A DNA stretch of 64,000 nt from Chloranthus sessilifolius (taxonomy: Eukaryota > Streptophyta > Magnoliopsida > Chloranthales > Chloranthaceae). Positions within the stretch are counted from its first letter, which is position 1; every line of letters begins with the position of its first letter. Positions 32,159 through 44,061 of the stretch are shown piece after piece. The stretch covers positions 12,041,501 to 12,105,500 of the forward strand of contig CM037596.1 of NCBI GenBank assembly GCA_021018995.1, written 5' to 3'. A model generated the notes under the pieces. It had not been told where the DNA came from. It saw only the letters and a list, made by a program, of their open reading frames with translations, and did no database searches. The translations under genes were made by a program, and so were the position numbers.

Positions 32159-32751
32159 AACCCCCTTCCCCTTGGGTTAAGGGTTGGAAAAATTGCTTAA
32201 GAGAGAAAGAGCTAACAAGTGAGAGATCTTTCTCCCTTTAGTGCTTTTTTTCACACAAATTCCAGAATTCTAACCCCTCTTTCTAAGCTTATTCTTGCAT
32301 CCAAAACCCTTACGTTAGGTGTGTGTTACCCCCTAGCCTCCCCTCTCTACCTCTTAGCTATCTACCTCAAGAGTTAGAACCCATCATCAAGCTATTCAAG
32401 CCATCAAAAGCTCACCGAAGCAAGCCGACGCAAGGTTCTCTACCGGTGCAACACAGGCCCGAGAGATCCAGCTCTCCCCTTTCTCTTTTTATTTTATTTT
32501 TGTCTTGGTTATAAGTAGAAACCGCATTAAGTGGGTCGATTGGGTGCCTAATATCTTCCCAATCGATAACCGAAGCCCCTACCCAAGAGCCTTTGGTGTA
32601 GACCGGAATATGAGTCATATTTGTGGCACTTCGGTACTTATAAAAATGATTTAGGTTTTCCAGGACACCAAAAGCTCCGGGGACTTCACTTTTCCTTTTA
32701 GAGGGTGCGCATCTATGCGACGGGCTCGACCCGGATCCGCGATTGCACAGA

Positions 32752-32769
32752 TGGCGACTCCGCTGGGGA
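32752..32769 (+). other. Primer-binding site of element C
   Basis: TGGCGACTCCGCTGGGGA follows the LTR end by two bases. Sites of this form occur in Tat/Ogre-type elements (arginine-tRNA type by my recollection). It differs from the Met-type sites of the Tekay elements. Confidence 0.75.
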
Positions 32770-32882
32770 TAGCTTGTAGAGCTTCTCCTTGAAATTTGAC
32801 AATTTTATTTTTATTTTACTAACCATTTTGCTGTTTTTTTTATTTTTCTTTTTACTCACCCGTACTTTCCATCATTTACGAG

Positions 32883-33100
32883 CCTTAGCCGATTGGCGGG
32901 CTTATTTGCACATTATTTTTACTTTCTTTATTTTTTCGTCATTTTAGTGTCTTAGCCGATTGGCGGGCTTATTTGCACATTATTTTTACTTTCTTTATTT
33001 TTTCGTCATTTTAGTGTCTTAGCCGATTGGCGGTCTTACTTGCGCATTATCATTTACTTTTCTTTATTTTTTTCGTCATTTAAAGTGTCTTAGCCGTTTG
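32883..33100 (+). repeat. 67-bp tandem repeat in leader of element C
   Basis: CTTAGCCGATTGGCGGGCTT recurs at about 32883, 32950 and 33017, with a diverged fourth copy near 33087. The first three copies are spaced 67 bp and are nearly identical. They lie 115-330 bp after the primer site. Confidence 0.9.
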
Positions 33101-34255
33101 ACAGGTGCACAATCATATTCCATCAGTGGACGCCGACCCGTAATGGCGGCACGGGATCATCACCCGCGATTTTTTTACTTAAAGAAAACTTCCATAAAAA
33201 TTTCTTTGAAAAAAATTAAAATTGAACTAAGAAAGGGGACTTAATCAATTTGTTTTTTTTACGGGATAGATTTTCAAGAGTTGGGTTATTAGGCACACAT
33301 ATAACCACCCGAATCTTAGTATGGCGGTAGCCCCTAGTGGTGATGATACAGAAAAGACCCATCCCACCTAATATCTGAGAAGGAGCTTACGCCGGAGGTA
33401 TATCGGGTGTGTCACCTATTCTACAAGCTTAGGGGGAGTGCGCTAGCGAGTTATACCAAACTCACATCCCTTAGGTTTGGTGAGGAGAGAATCAATCATA
33501 AAAACATTTAGTTCCCGGAAGCCTAGCTTCCACAAAAAAACCAAAAAGAGAATCATTTCGGGATGCTGTTTGTTGCTGTCAAAAAATTTGGAGCATCATT
33601 TTATCTTAGCGCAAGTATTAGTTGCACCAGTACAAAAAATTCCAAATTAACACTAGCGCAGCTATTAGTTGCGCCAGCTTTAAATCCGGGCAGTTTTACA
33701 CTGGCACAGGTATTAGTTGCATCAGCCTAATTTTGGGGCATCTTTGACCTGGCGTATCTATTAGTTGCGCCAAGTCTGTTTTGGATAGCAGCAGCCCGAA
33801 TCTGTGGCCTTTCTCACATCTCGAGTCCCCCGATTAGTGTGTTTAGTGCCTCTTATTAGGCCCCGCCATCTCCAACACCCAATACGCTCCTGCCGGTCAA
33901 AAGAAGGTGACTTTTTTTTTACTCATTTCGGGGGATCGGGTTGTTTGCACCGATTTCTGTGTCTTCAATAGATCAAAGGTCTTCCTTTGATTCTTCCGAA
34001 GTGCTTCGAAATCGTTGTCGCGGGTCCTATTTAGGGCACGAAAGCCACCCGAGAAGGGAACATTAGACGCTTCGGAACCATTATTTCATTTTCACTTATA
34101 AAAATTCAAAAATATTAAAAATCAAAAAAACCAAAAATAGTCTTTGTGGTGCCGGCATAACGATATTATCTTACCCTCCATCATCCCGTAAGGGAAGAAG
34201 GAGGAAGTTTTTTGGGCCTTACCCAAGACACCCATACCCAACCCGCCAACAAACT
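33101..34255 (+). mobile_element. Untranslated leader of element C
   Basis: There is no supported gene. The notable content is four imperfect copies of the AGCGCAACTAATAGTTGCGCCA word at about 33607, 33654, 33703 and 33751, the same word as in the LTR at 31761. Long leaders before gag are usual for Tat/Ogre elements. Confidence 0.7.
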
Positions 34256-36250
34256 ATGTCATGGGTAGTGGACCCGGCATATGCCGGTCTCGATTTATCC
34301 CCACCGCATTCCCCAACCCATTCCCATACCGAAGAGGCCTTCACATCCATCCCCATCACCCTATCCCCATTTACCATTACCAGGTCTTTTGGTGCCCCCA
34401 TTTTCCCAATCACTACTGCCCAAAATATCCAAAATCAACCCCCTCATTCCCCATCTTTCTCACAAACCATGCCCATTTTTCCGCCCATATCAATGCCAAA
34501 CCCATCACACCTCTCATCCACATCCATGCAAAACCCAACCCAGTTTTCCACATCCACATCTATGCCCCATTTCCCATCTTTCCCATATAGGCCCAATCCG
34601 CCCTCCTTCACATATGTCACCTCCACCCTATCCATCCCCCCATCTACCCGGGTCATGCTGATTTTTATCAAGGCCATGCACGGTTTTTCCCAAGCATTCA
34701 CACCTTACCCTTCATCATCCCCATACATGCCCAATCCCTCCCCTTTTTTCAATGCCCCATCCCATCCACCCCATATCCCATCCCTTACCTGGGTCATTTC
34801 CGATTTTACCGGGACCATGCCTAATTTATCCTCCACATCCATGCCCATTCAAACCTCAAATAACCCATCTCCATCCGATCCCCCTTCCATGGTCATGATG
34901 GAAGAAATGATCCAAGCCTACAATAGGTGGAAGGCCTCCCAACACATCCCCTATCATCCATACCACACACCCATGAATCCATCCGGGACCCTATCAAGTC
35001 TCCATGCCTCACTCCCCCATGACCCCCATCAACCCCCCATCATCCACACCATCCAAACCCCCATTTCCCACATGCCCCAAGGCCCATTGGCCCAAGCCCC
35101 CATTTCCCATATACCCCAAAGCCCAATGGCCCAAGCCCCCATTTCCCATATGCCCCAAGGCCCAATGGCCCAAACCCCCATTTCCCACATATCCCAAGGC
35201 CCATTGGCCCAAACCCTCATTTCCCACATACCCCAAGGCCCAATGGCCCAAAACCCCACCACTCACACTCACCAAGGGCCCATATCCCAAACCTATCCAG
35301 GGCCCATTGCCCAAACCTATCCAAGGCCCATTGCCCAAACCTACCTAGGGCCCATTGCCCAAACCCATCAAGGGCCCAAGGCCCAAACCTACCCAGGGCC
35401 CATGGCCCAAACCCACCTAAGGCCCATGGCCCAAACCCATCAGGAGACCATGGCCCCGACCCACCAAGGGCCCATGGCCTAAACCCATCCAAGCCACATA
35501 GCCCACATACCTCATGGGTCCTTGGGCCAGGCCCATCGGACCCAAACCCATCAAAGCCTAATGCGCCAAACCCAACAAACCCAAGGGCCCATGGCCCAAA
35601 CCCACCTAAGGCCCATGGCCCAAATCCACCAGGGGCCCATGGCCTAGACCCACCAAGGGCCCATGGCCTAAACCCATCCAAGCCACATAGCCCACATACC
35701 TCATGGGTCCATGGGCCAGGCCCATCGAACCCAGACCCATCAAAGCCTAATGAGCCAAACCCAACAAACCCAAGGGCCCATGGCCCAAACCTACCAAGAG
35801 CCTGTGGCCCAAGCCCAGACCCAGACCCTCCAATGGTCCATGGCCCAAGCCCACCAAAGCTCAATGGGCCATACCTATCAGGGCCCCATGGGCCAAGACC
35901 CTCCAAATCCCTTCACCCAAACCTTGAGGCCCCATACCCATACCCTTCACAATTCCCTCAAAACATCCCTTACCCCCAACCCACATACCCGGTCCATACC
36001 CATGCCCTCCATCAACCCCAATTTACCCATGTCCCAACACCCCAAAGCCATCCCCAAGCTATCTCTCAAGCACAGTGGCCCCATCAGACCCACCCCAAAA
36101 CTAAACTACCACTCACTCCATCACCCCACAACACTTCTCTTACATTCAAGGGTCCCACCTGACCCACATCCAGTCCAACCCCATTCAGTCCATACATCAA
36201 TAGGAAAATCTCGTCCTCACTACACCTTATATAGACTAGTAGTATGAGGA
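34256..36250 (+). pseudogene. Pro-rich N-terminal region of gag, element C
   Basis: An open frame of 408 codons (34256-35482) encodes a Pro/Ser/His-rich protein with few charged residues. It then becomes a repeat region: five 39-bp units (35058-35253; peptide ISHMPQGPLAQAP), about nine 24-bp units (35284-35480) and a duplicated block of about 190 bp (35478-35667 and 35668-35857). The next part is open in another frame (35711-36247). No domain is visible before 36288. It probably forms the variable N-terminal part of a Tat/Ogre-type gag; the start codon is uncertain. Confidence 0.55.
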
Positions 36251-36287
36251 GGACGAGATCAGGAACAGTGGGACCTATGTCGGGGCA

Positions 36288-37419
36288 TTGACCAATGTAA
36301 ATCCTCCACCTATAATCACCCCACCCCTGGTAGCCCAGAGTGAGTCTAGACTAGCCATTGAGAATACAGCCCCCATGTCCAAGGAGCCGGAGCAGTTGAA
36401 AGAACAGTTGGACAAGATCCAAAAGCAACTGCTAAAGATGGGTGGAGCTGAAATCCATGCCACTGGTTTTTGGACTTGTGTTTGTTTGCTGAGGTCCCCC
36501 TACCCCCTAAATTCAAAATGTCGGTGTTTAACAAATACAATGGCACAGACAACCCTATTGCACACCTCAAGTCCTATTGTGGGGACATGTGCCACTACGG
36601 GGGGGACGAGAGACTGTTAATAAAAGTCTTTCAGATGAGTTTGACGGGTCCGGCCTTGAGATGGTTCACATCCTTGGGACCATCCATGATTAAGACATGG
36701 AAAGATCTGACCCACTTATTCCAAGAGCAATATGTCTACAACATAGACATTGAGCCCCACAAGTCAGATCTAGCCTGGCTAAAGCAAAACCCCAATGAAA
36801 CCTTCAGCGATTAGTCGAGCAGAGGACTGAAAGGAGGATAGGGACGAAGGTGTAGAACGTCAGAAACACCTGGCCCAATAACAATGTAGCCCCCTTTCAG
36901 TTCAAAGCCGCACAACTAGCTCCCATCAGGGCGAGGCCGATCCAGAGAGTAGGGAATGGGCAGGGGATGCAAATGACCACGGAGAGGAGAGCCCGATACG
37001 ACCAAGTTTTCATGCCTTTGGGGCAATCTCTAAGTGTAATTTTACCACTGATAATAGAAAAAGACATAGTAACTGTTCTCCAACCACGGCCTCCTCCCAA
37101 TCCAATTCCTAATAATTTTGACCCTAACACACATTGCAATTTCCATCAGGGTCCGGGTCACCCCACTGATCGTTGCTTCCTATTGAAGCATGTAATCCAG
37201 GAATTAATTGATAAGGGGAAAATCATTCCACCTGCACCCACCCAAATGAACCAGCATGCAAATATCCATCAGGTGCCTTTGCCCCCACACCCTACCGGAA
37301 TAGCAAGTCCCAAACCCACCGTAGGGATGGTAGAGGAAATTGATGAAGAGGGCGAATTTGACCCATCTGATTACATCCATAACAGAGAAAATTTTGTGGC
37401 CCCAAGGCGAAGAAATTGA
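36288..37419 (+). pseudogene. Tat/Ogre-type gag core, element C
   Basis: A short coiled-coil-like stretch (KEPEQLKEQLDKIQKQLLK) leads by frameshift near 36455 into the capsid region: LPPKFKMSVFNKYNGTDNP, FQMSLTGPALRWFTSLG and WKDLTHLFQEQY (36500-36730). A further frameshift near 36815 leads to CNFHQGPGHPTDRC (about 37134-37175), a Cys/His motif followed by LLKHVIQELIDKGKI. These blocks are typical of Tat/Ogre gag. It would assemble the particle. Confidence 0.82.
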
Positions 37420-37428
37420 GGAGAAGGA

Positions 37429-38190
37429 ATGGTTGGGGTGATTGAACCCCTAAATTTGGCAGATTATTTCTCAACCCCCGCACCACAAGCTAAGCCCCTA
37501 GATCTTAGGGCCTATTTCCCATCACCCACACCCATCAATTATGTACAGATAAATGCATATCAACCATATTCCACCACCCCCATTAATTACCCAATAAGCC
37601 ATCAGGCCCCCAATCCTCTGTCGTCACCTATCAGCTACCAATGGCCTACACCCGCCCCATTACCCCCAATTCAACCACCTGTAAACTACACCCCTGTCAA
37701 TTACCTAATGGCCCATCAAACCCTCAATCCACCGCCAATTAGCTACCAATGGCCTACACCCACCCTATTACCCCCAGTGTAATCACCTGCAAGCTTCACC
37801 GCCCCTACCTGGCCCAATTTTGCCACCCACCCATCAATCATAGAGGTAAACCAGGTCTTACCCACCCTTCCGGAGATAATAGTACATAAACATCAGGTGC
37901 CAGTAGTTACACCATTTTAGATCTCGAGACCAACCTATGATCCTCATCAGGTCCCACTCAGCTACGAACAGACCAATGCCAATGTCGGCAGCAGCAACAA
38001 CAGCAGGGAGGGGTCGTGGACTTTGTTACCAGATCAGAAAGATCTCAAAACAGCTCGAGGCAGCACCAGCACCAGCCCGACCCGAGGGGAAGAAAGACAG
38101 CAGTGCAGTCCATCCATTCGAAAAAATGAGCCGGGAGCACATCCTTAAAACCCAGTTAAGAAGGATGCCAGCCCTTGTCACGGTCTAGGA
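37429..38190 (+). pseudogene. Pro/Tyr-rich linker between gag and protease, element C
   Basis: An open frame from 37429 to 37782 encodes a low-complexity Pro/Tyr/Asn-rich stretch with repeats of ISYQWPTP and PVNY. It ends in a TAA. The following 400 bp are in broken frames. Nothing catalytic is visible. Confidence 0.5.
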
Positions 38191-38640
38191 CCTATTAATG
38201 ACGTCCCCACTTCACTTTCAAGCTTTAATGGGGGCATTAAAGAATGCCCATGTGTCTCAATAGGTGAGCCTAGATGAGGTTGGGCAGATAATTGGGCAGG
38301 TAATGGCACCCAATGCCATTTCATTTTCGGAATGCCTTTGGTCCTAATTGACAATGGGTCTGCTTTGAACGTGTGCCCATTGCGAACTTCCACCAAAATT
38401 GATGTGGACCCCAGTATGCTGAGGCCGACAAGAACAAGTGCTCGGGGATTTGATAACACGAGGTGGGAGATCATGGGAGAAGTTGACCTTGAGCTTGTGA
38501 TCTGACCAATGACCTTCTCTATACTCTTCCAAGTAATGGACATCAAGTCTTCGTTCAATCTACTGTTAGGGCGTCCATGGTTGCACGAGGTTGGGGCGAT
38601 ACCTTCCACCCTCCATCAGAAAATGAAATTCATATAAGGG
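38191..38640 (+). pseudogene. Tat/Ogre-type aspartic protease, element C
   Basis: The active site reads VLIDNGSALNVCP (Asp codon 38350-38352). It is followed by FDNTRWEIMGEVDLEL, FQVMDIKSSFNLLLGRPW and HEVGAIPSTLHQKMKF. The DNGS form and LLGRPW phrase are typical of Tat/Ogre proteases. A TGA near 38503 and a TAA after KMKF break it. Confidence 0.82.
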
Positions 38641-39215
38641 CAGAAGGTGATCACCATAATTGGAGAAGGGCACGATGAGAAGGAGAAGGCCACCAATAAC
38701 ATTGAGAATCCAAAGATATTGGATGTGCCACATACCGAGGAAGACACCGACCTCCACAACTTTGAATACGAGGTGTCAACTGTCATCCTAGAGCCCCCAA
38801 AAAGAATCATTTCCAAAACCGGAGGCGGGATGGAGGCCGCAGTAGTCATGCTCTAGAAATGGGACTATCAGAAGGGAAGAGGACTCGGGCCTAGACTGCA
38901 AGGTAGGAGAGAGTCGGTAGTTGACAAGGGACAGAAAGTCTGATTTTGGTTAGGTTACAAGCCCACAGAGAAAGAAGTCCTAGAGGCCAAAGAGAAAGCC
39001 CGGGCCGAGGTAGCTGTAAGAGCAAGGGGAATTAACATAGAGGAAGCGATGGTGGTCGCGCCGCCTCAGCACCGCGGATAGCAAGGTGAGAGGCCGAGGG
39101 GGGGCCATGACAACAAGAAATTCAAGACAAACTTTGAAAGATAATGAGGAAACTCTCGAGTTCGTGGCCATGAGCCCAATTCTGGTGGTCATGAGATTGG
39201 ACCCAAAACTTTGGT
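38641..39215 (+). pseudogene. G-patch-like segment after protease, element C (truncated)
   Basis: Downstream of the protease, in the same reading direction, are acidic sequence and then WDYQKGRGLGPRLQGR (38860-38910), a Gly-rich motif like the G-patch that follows protease in Ogre-type elements, then GYKPTEKEVLEAKEKARAE. A TAG (38854-38856) and later stops break it. Reverse transcriptase, RNase H, integrase and a 3' LTR are absent: an LTR-like sequence takes over near 39216. Confidence 0.65.
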
Positions 39216-39882
39216 CTTAGTGCTCTGATTGCCTAGATGTGTGCAGAGATGCCCAGAAATCCGAGTTTTATAGTTTTGCTTATAAATAGTACTTTGTGAT
39301 TAGGGTAAAACAACTTTTTATGCTTTTAATCATTTAATAATTGTAGTGAAAAGTTTAGTTTTATTCCTTAGTGGAAGAGAGAACTCAAACATTGAAGATT
39401 TAATAAGTAATATTGAAGTTTTATGTTAATGAGATCGAATCCTTACGTTTTCACTAGATTGGAGATGAAAGGCTAATTATCTTGTTTAAGGAGAAAGTGA
39501 ATCCGAGATGAGTAGATAATTTCCTTTTAATTTCATCATTCTTATTTTAAATATTAACTCATATGGCTAGGTTACTCAAGATGAATACTATGCTATCATT
39601 GAAAATCCGTCTATAGTCATTGATCTTGTAGATTAGTGATCGTAGAAGGGTTATCTCATAACCTAGATTAATATAGGATGTCGTGAGATTGATTAATATG
39701 TTGTGGTTATTTATTCTTGATACGTTATACCTTGTGCACGACTCATGTCATTCGTGAATGCATCATATTAACTAGGATAATGTATTCGTGGATCATTAAT
39801 CACACTCTTTTCAAATTATTTTGCTTGTAGTAAAACGATGGTAGATTTTCACTATTTGTGATTGATTAAATTGACGGGAGAA
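39216..39882 (+). mobile_element. Athila-like LTR D, left part (5' boundary uncertain)
   Basis: A TATA-like CTTATAAATAG lies at 39281. The stretch has the general layout of the Athila LTRs here and continues after element G at 51613 with ATCTGGGGTGTAG, TTCCCTGTGGGTTTGAC and a GATCA end. The left end is not defined, and no target duplication was found. Confidence 0.5.
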
Positions 39883-42800
39883 TGTGACAGCCTGAATTTT
39901 TCCAACATAATTTTCTAAGATATATATTTTTTTTTACCAACTGGGAAGACCCGAACCACCAGATTGCAAAACACAATCTGATTTCAGAGTTTACTTGGTA
40001 CCTCCACACAGTGCAGAAATCAAAGCAAAATAAAATTCCATTCTATATTTAAAATGAAAGCAAAATTTAAAATGAAAACCATTGGTGACGACCGACCGTC
40101 ACCTAAACAGTGATACATAACTATACAAATACACATAAGCGAATTTTGAGGATGTACCAAGTCCGCAGAGCAAAGTCCAAAATAACCCAAGTCTACGGTG
40201 CAAACTATGTTAGGATCCACTTGTAGTCCAAGGTCTTGATCAAAACTTACATCTGTGACGTATAGTGGGGATGAGCTAACAGTCTAAGCACAGTAGAGAA
40301 AAGTCAATGCAAAGATCATAACTTATTAATTCAAAACATGGATTCAATGACTGAATTCAAAAGCAATTTTCATATCAGGTATGAAATCTTAAGCAGTACT
40401 AATTTCAAAATCCCAATTAAAACGTGTCATATCAGAGAATAGAAGCAGTGTATAGAACATGTCATATCAAAAAGTCCTAAGCAGAAATAGAACTAATCAT
40501 GTTATGTATGGGAACAAAGCAAATCAGATCATAAGCGAAAACAGAACAAATCAGGTTAGAAGTGGAAACAAAATGATTCAGATCAAAAGTAGAAACAGAA
40601 CGGTTCAAATAAGAAGTGGAAACAGAACGGATCAGGTCAAAACATCGAATCAAAGCATAGCGAAAATATAACGAATTAGAATGTCAGGCATTAGAACAAA
40701 GCATCCCATAGCGGGAAGAGAGTAAATACCCTAGAGATTCAACTCCTCGTTATCACTGATATGTGACCAAAGCATCATATCAAATCATCCCTTAGCAGGG
40801 AACATAACATATTAAATCAAATCATCCCTTAGTGGGGAACATAACATATCAGATCACACAAGCAACGAGGGGCCAAAGTATCCCATTGTGGGAACAAAGC
40901 ATCCCATAGTGGAAACAGGATAAAAATCCCGGGGACTCAACCCCTCTTCGGAGCCTCAACTCTTCTCCACCACTCGTTTTTCATATTCAAACAAATAAGA
41001 TTTCGGATTCAGAGTTCACAGTCAATGACAGAGTTCAACGTTCAAAAATCTGTAACTGGAGTTCAATGACTGAAAGTTTCAAAGTTTAGAGTCTGAGTTC
41101 AGAAAGTCGGTGTTCATATATTCATTTTTTTCAAATCAGAATTTTAATTTCAAAGAGTTTAATATTTCGATGCAAATTTCAAAGGTTCAATGCATTCAAA
41201 TACTCAGATGAAAATCGATTCTTAATAGTCAAAAGCATTTCAAATATGAAGATGCAACATATTCAACAAAATCAAATATCATTTATTTCAAAATTATTGC
41301 AGTTTAACCCAATCATGTCATGCAAATCTATGAATCAAATTCGAAGTATCATTGTGGATTGAGTCATCCCTACAATTACTCAGAGAAATTGATGCTCATT
41401 AATTTAAAACGTCAATTTCAAATCTAACTTCAAAGGGTCCAATTTACATATTCAAAAGATCACTATTCAAATTCAAATCATAAGATCTATAAATCGAAGA
41501 CAAATATCATTGGGTAGTGAAGTTTCCCTACCTCAACTTCGAAGTCGTGTGGGAACGGAAGCAAGGTCCTATCGATAGCTTCCCACCCTCAATCTACATC
41601 ACAATTATGATGATGTATTAAAGATTTATCTTAACTACTAATAATTTTAACGTATTTAAGTATTTTCTCATTACCGAGGTGAAAATGGGCAAGTTCGTGC
41701 TCACTGAGAACTTGACCCAACTTCCTACTCAATTTTTACCATTAAAACTTTTGATTCATGCATTTGTTAATCCATATAAGTTATAGGACTCGTCCTCTTT
41801 CCAACATAGTAAGAATCACTTCAATCAGAGTTTGGAACAGAAAGTTACGGCCAAAATACTGGTGTTGTATTGGCACCTTAGTCCAAAATTGAACGATCGA
41901 TTTTTCCAAGGCAAAAAATTTCGATCGTTCGATTTTCTCTAGAATTTTAACACTTCCCTGTTCTATGCAATCCGATCGATCGATTTCAAAATCAATCAAT
42001 CGGTTTTAATAGCTTCAGAAACCCTTCAGGCTTCTTCTTCTTCAATCTAAAACACCTAAAACTTATATATAGGCATCCCAATCATCCATGAATCAAATTC
42101 AGACTAATTCTACACTATTAAAATATAAATTTTGCCTTCATGACTAGCGTAATCAACATGCAAGATGAGCGATTATCGAGAATAATGACACTTTTGCCAC
42201 ACACGCCCAATGGGTAACCCACCTTCCTGTGACTGTATCAAAGTGCCTTCGAAGCTCAAACCTTTCACACACGCGACGTACTTCAACAATTTGACGCAAG
42301 AAAAGGATCTTATGTGATCCACAGACATCGGGGTTTTGAAATAACCCAAAACGAAAAGGGTTTCGGAGAAGACGGAACTCTCGTTCTTCACGGATTACTA
42401 TCACGTCGAGGATTGTCGGCCTCTCAAGGCACACAAACACACTAAAGTTATTGGCGTCGAAGATCGACAGTGCCGATTCGAGTTTCGGATGGTTCATGGC
42501 AGCGATTCTCCTTAAGCCCTTTTTCTCCCTCTCTCTCTCAAGAAACCCAAACGGATAAAGCTTCCTTGAGAAGCTTTGTCTCTTTCGTTTCCACGTGAAG
42601 CACATACACAAGATTGAGTGTTAATTTCTTATCCAAAGGCTTGGTTCGGCGTAAAGCACATACACCTAAATATGGTGTTAACTATTATACAAACTAAACT
42701 TTTGGTTCGGTGTGGGACTTGCACACCTAAACCATTGGTCACATGAAATTCGGCGTTAAGCCAATACACCACCAAGGTGTATGAGCTTTGGTTCAAAAGT

Positions 42801-43391
42801 CATACATGAAGCTCAAACAGACCCGAAACGATCTTGTTTGAAAAATTCGAAACAGTGATGCATTTCTTAATGGACACGCACCTGGTCAGGACCTATGGGG
42901 CCAGAAATTTAGGTATTTGCCACTTCTTCAAAGTTTCTAGTTGACGCCCAAAGTCAGCCCAAATAGTTGGCCTAATTAGTTGATCCAACTGGTTGGCCCA
43001 AATAGTCGGCCCAATTGGTTGGCCAAATTAGTCGGCCCAACTGGTTGGCCCAAATAGTCGGCCCAACTTGTTGGCCCAAATTGTCGGCCCAACTAGTTGG
43101 CTCAAATAGTCAACCCAATCAATCAGTCCATATAGTTGGCGTACTTAGGTAGAGGCCCAAGTTTGAAAATTGGGTCCGATTTTGTATGCAACATGCACAA
43201 ACACGCATACACTCTACATAAGGTAAGGGTTGGGCTTTAATGTATTTGGGTCATACCCCCAATTATAACAAATGGGGTTTAAGGCCATGTTATCCAAGTT
43301 AAATGATTTTACTCGGGTCAAATCAGTCAAAAAGTCACATTTTCGTCAAAAGTCAACGATTCAACATTTACGAAAATTTAGGGTTGTTACA
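39883..43391 (-). mobile_element. 3' LTR of element G
   Basis: On the minus strand it runs TGTAACAACCC (43391) to GGCTGTCACA (39883). Contents, by plus coordinates: a hairpin at 40076-40125; the conserved TGACGTATAGT block at 40254-40280; about 26-bp repeats (AGAAGTGGAAACAGAAC type) at 40500-40660; repeats of CATCCCTTAGCGGGGAACAT type at 40700-40920; CGATCGATCG words at 41890-42005; a GA-rich tract near 42530; and 18-bp TTGGCCCAAATAGTCGGCCC repeats at 42950-43140. Confidence 0.92.
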
Positions 43392-43560
43392 TTCTTCCCA
43401 CCTTAAAGAATTTTCGTCCTCGAAAATTTACGCACTCTATTCAAGGAAGTAAGAATACATGGTAATCGCCAATGCTTCAACATCCTTGAAGAATCAGGGT
43501 TATTACATTCTCTCCCCTTAAAGGAATTTTCGTCCTCGAAAATTCACACAGGTCATTTGG
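43392..43560 (-). other. Duplicated polypurine-tract region of element G
   Basis: Read on the minus strand, CGAGGACGAAAATTC followed by an A/G-rich run occurs twice: once directly before the 3' LTR (43392-43430) and again at about 43511-43546. The second copy is followed by TGTAATAACCCTGATTC, which looks like an LTR start. The 119-bp spacing suggests a tandem duplication or template-switch scar. Confidence 0.7.
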
Positions 43561-44061
43561 TTACGAATACACAGTATCAAGCCATAGAGCATGGCTCGGT
43601 TATAATATTGAGTGTGCACCAAAATGGTCACACAAAATCTACCACATTTATCCACATAAATTTTATGAATTGCTAACAAGATATCCACAACTACTGTGAA
43701 ATTTCAACAATGATCTACCAAATCATCCAAAAGGACTGGTTCAACATGAGATATCCACGTTTAAGATTAACATTTAGGCACAACCAATTGATCATTGTGA
43801 TAATATCCATAACCACTTTATAATTCCATAAAATAACCACAAATACCCATACTAAACCTGCATTCGCCACACAGTAAAACCAAAAATAACCATGATATCT
43901 ACAACTAGATGAAAATACTGATGATCACTTGATAACCAAATGAAAAGTAAGGCCTCTAGGACCCGATAGCTCTCAAGACCAAATCCAAGTGCGTAAAGTT
44001 CTCTTCTCGCCGTAACAAAAAACCAACCATTGACCTGTTATTTGATCCATCATTGATCTGC

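Larger units (their letters stand above)
30894..32749 (+). mobile_element. 5' LTR of Tat/Ogre-type element C (left end uncertain)
   Basis: The right end is set by a primer site: the LTR closes GATTGCACA at 32749. The first 550 bp are very AT-rich, with repeated AAATTTGAAATTC-like self-complementary strings and one CGATCGATTGAG word (31168). A TATA box CTATAAATAG lies at 32149-32158. A palindromic word AGCGCAACTAATAGTTGCGC lies at 31761-31780. The true left end is not identified, because element F inserted at 30893. Confidence 0.6.

Noticed and set aside
35217-35906. 229-codon minus-strand ORF, Gly/Trp/Pro-rich
   Set aside because: It is the mirror of the in-frame 24- and 39-bp repeats of the plus-strand Pro-rich frame. 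No start context or domain.
40500-40920. Regularly repeated units that could suggest a CRISPR-like array
   Set aside because: Units are degenerate, contiguous and inside plant LTRs, with no unique spacers and no cas genes.
42153-42611. 152-codon minus-strand ORF in the 3' LTR of element G
   Set aside because: The matching region of the other G LTR keeps only a fragment (50580-50365) with frame breaks, so it is probably leader sequence open by chance.
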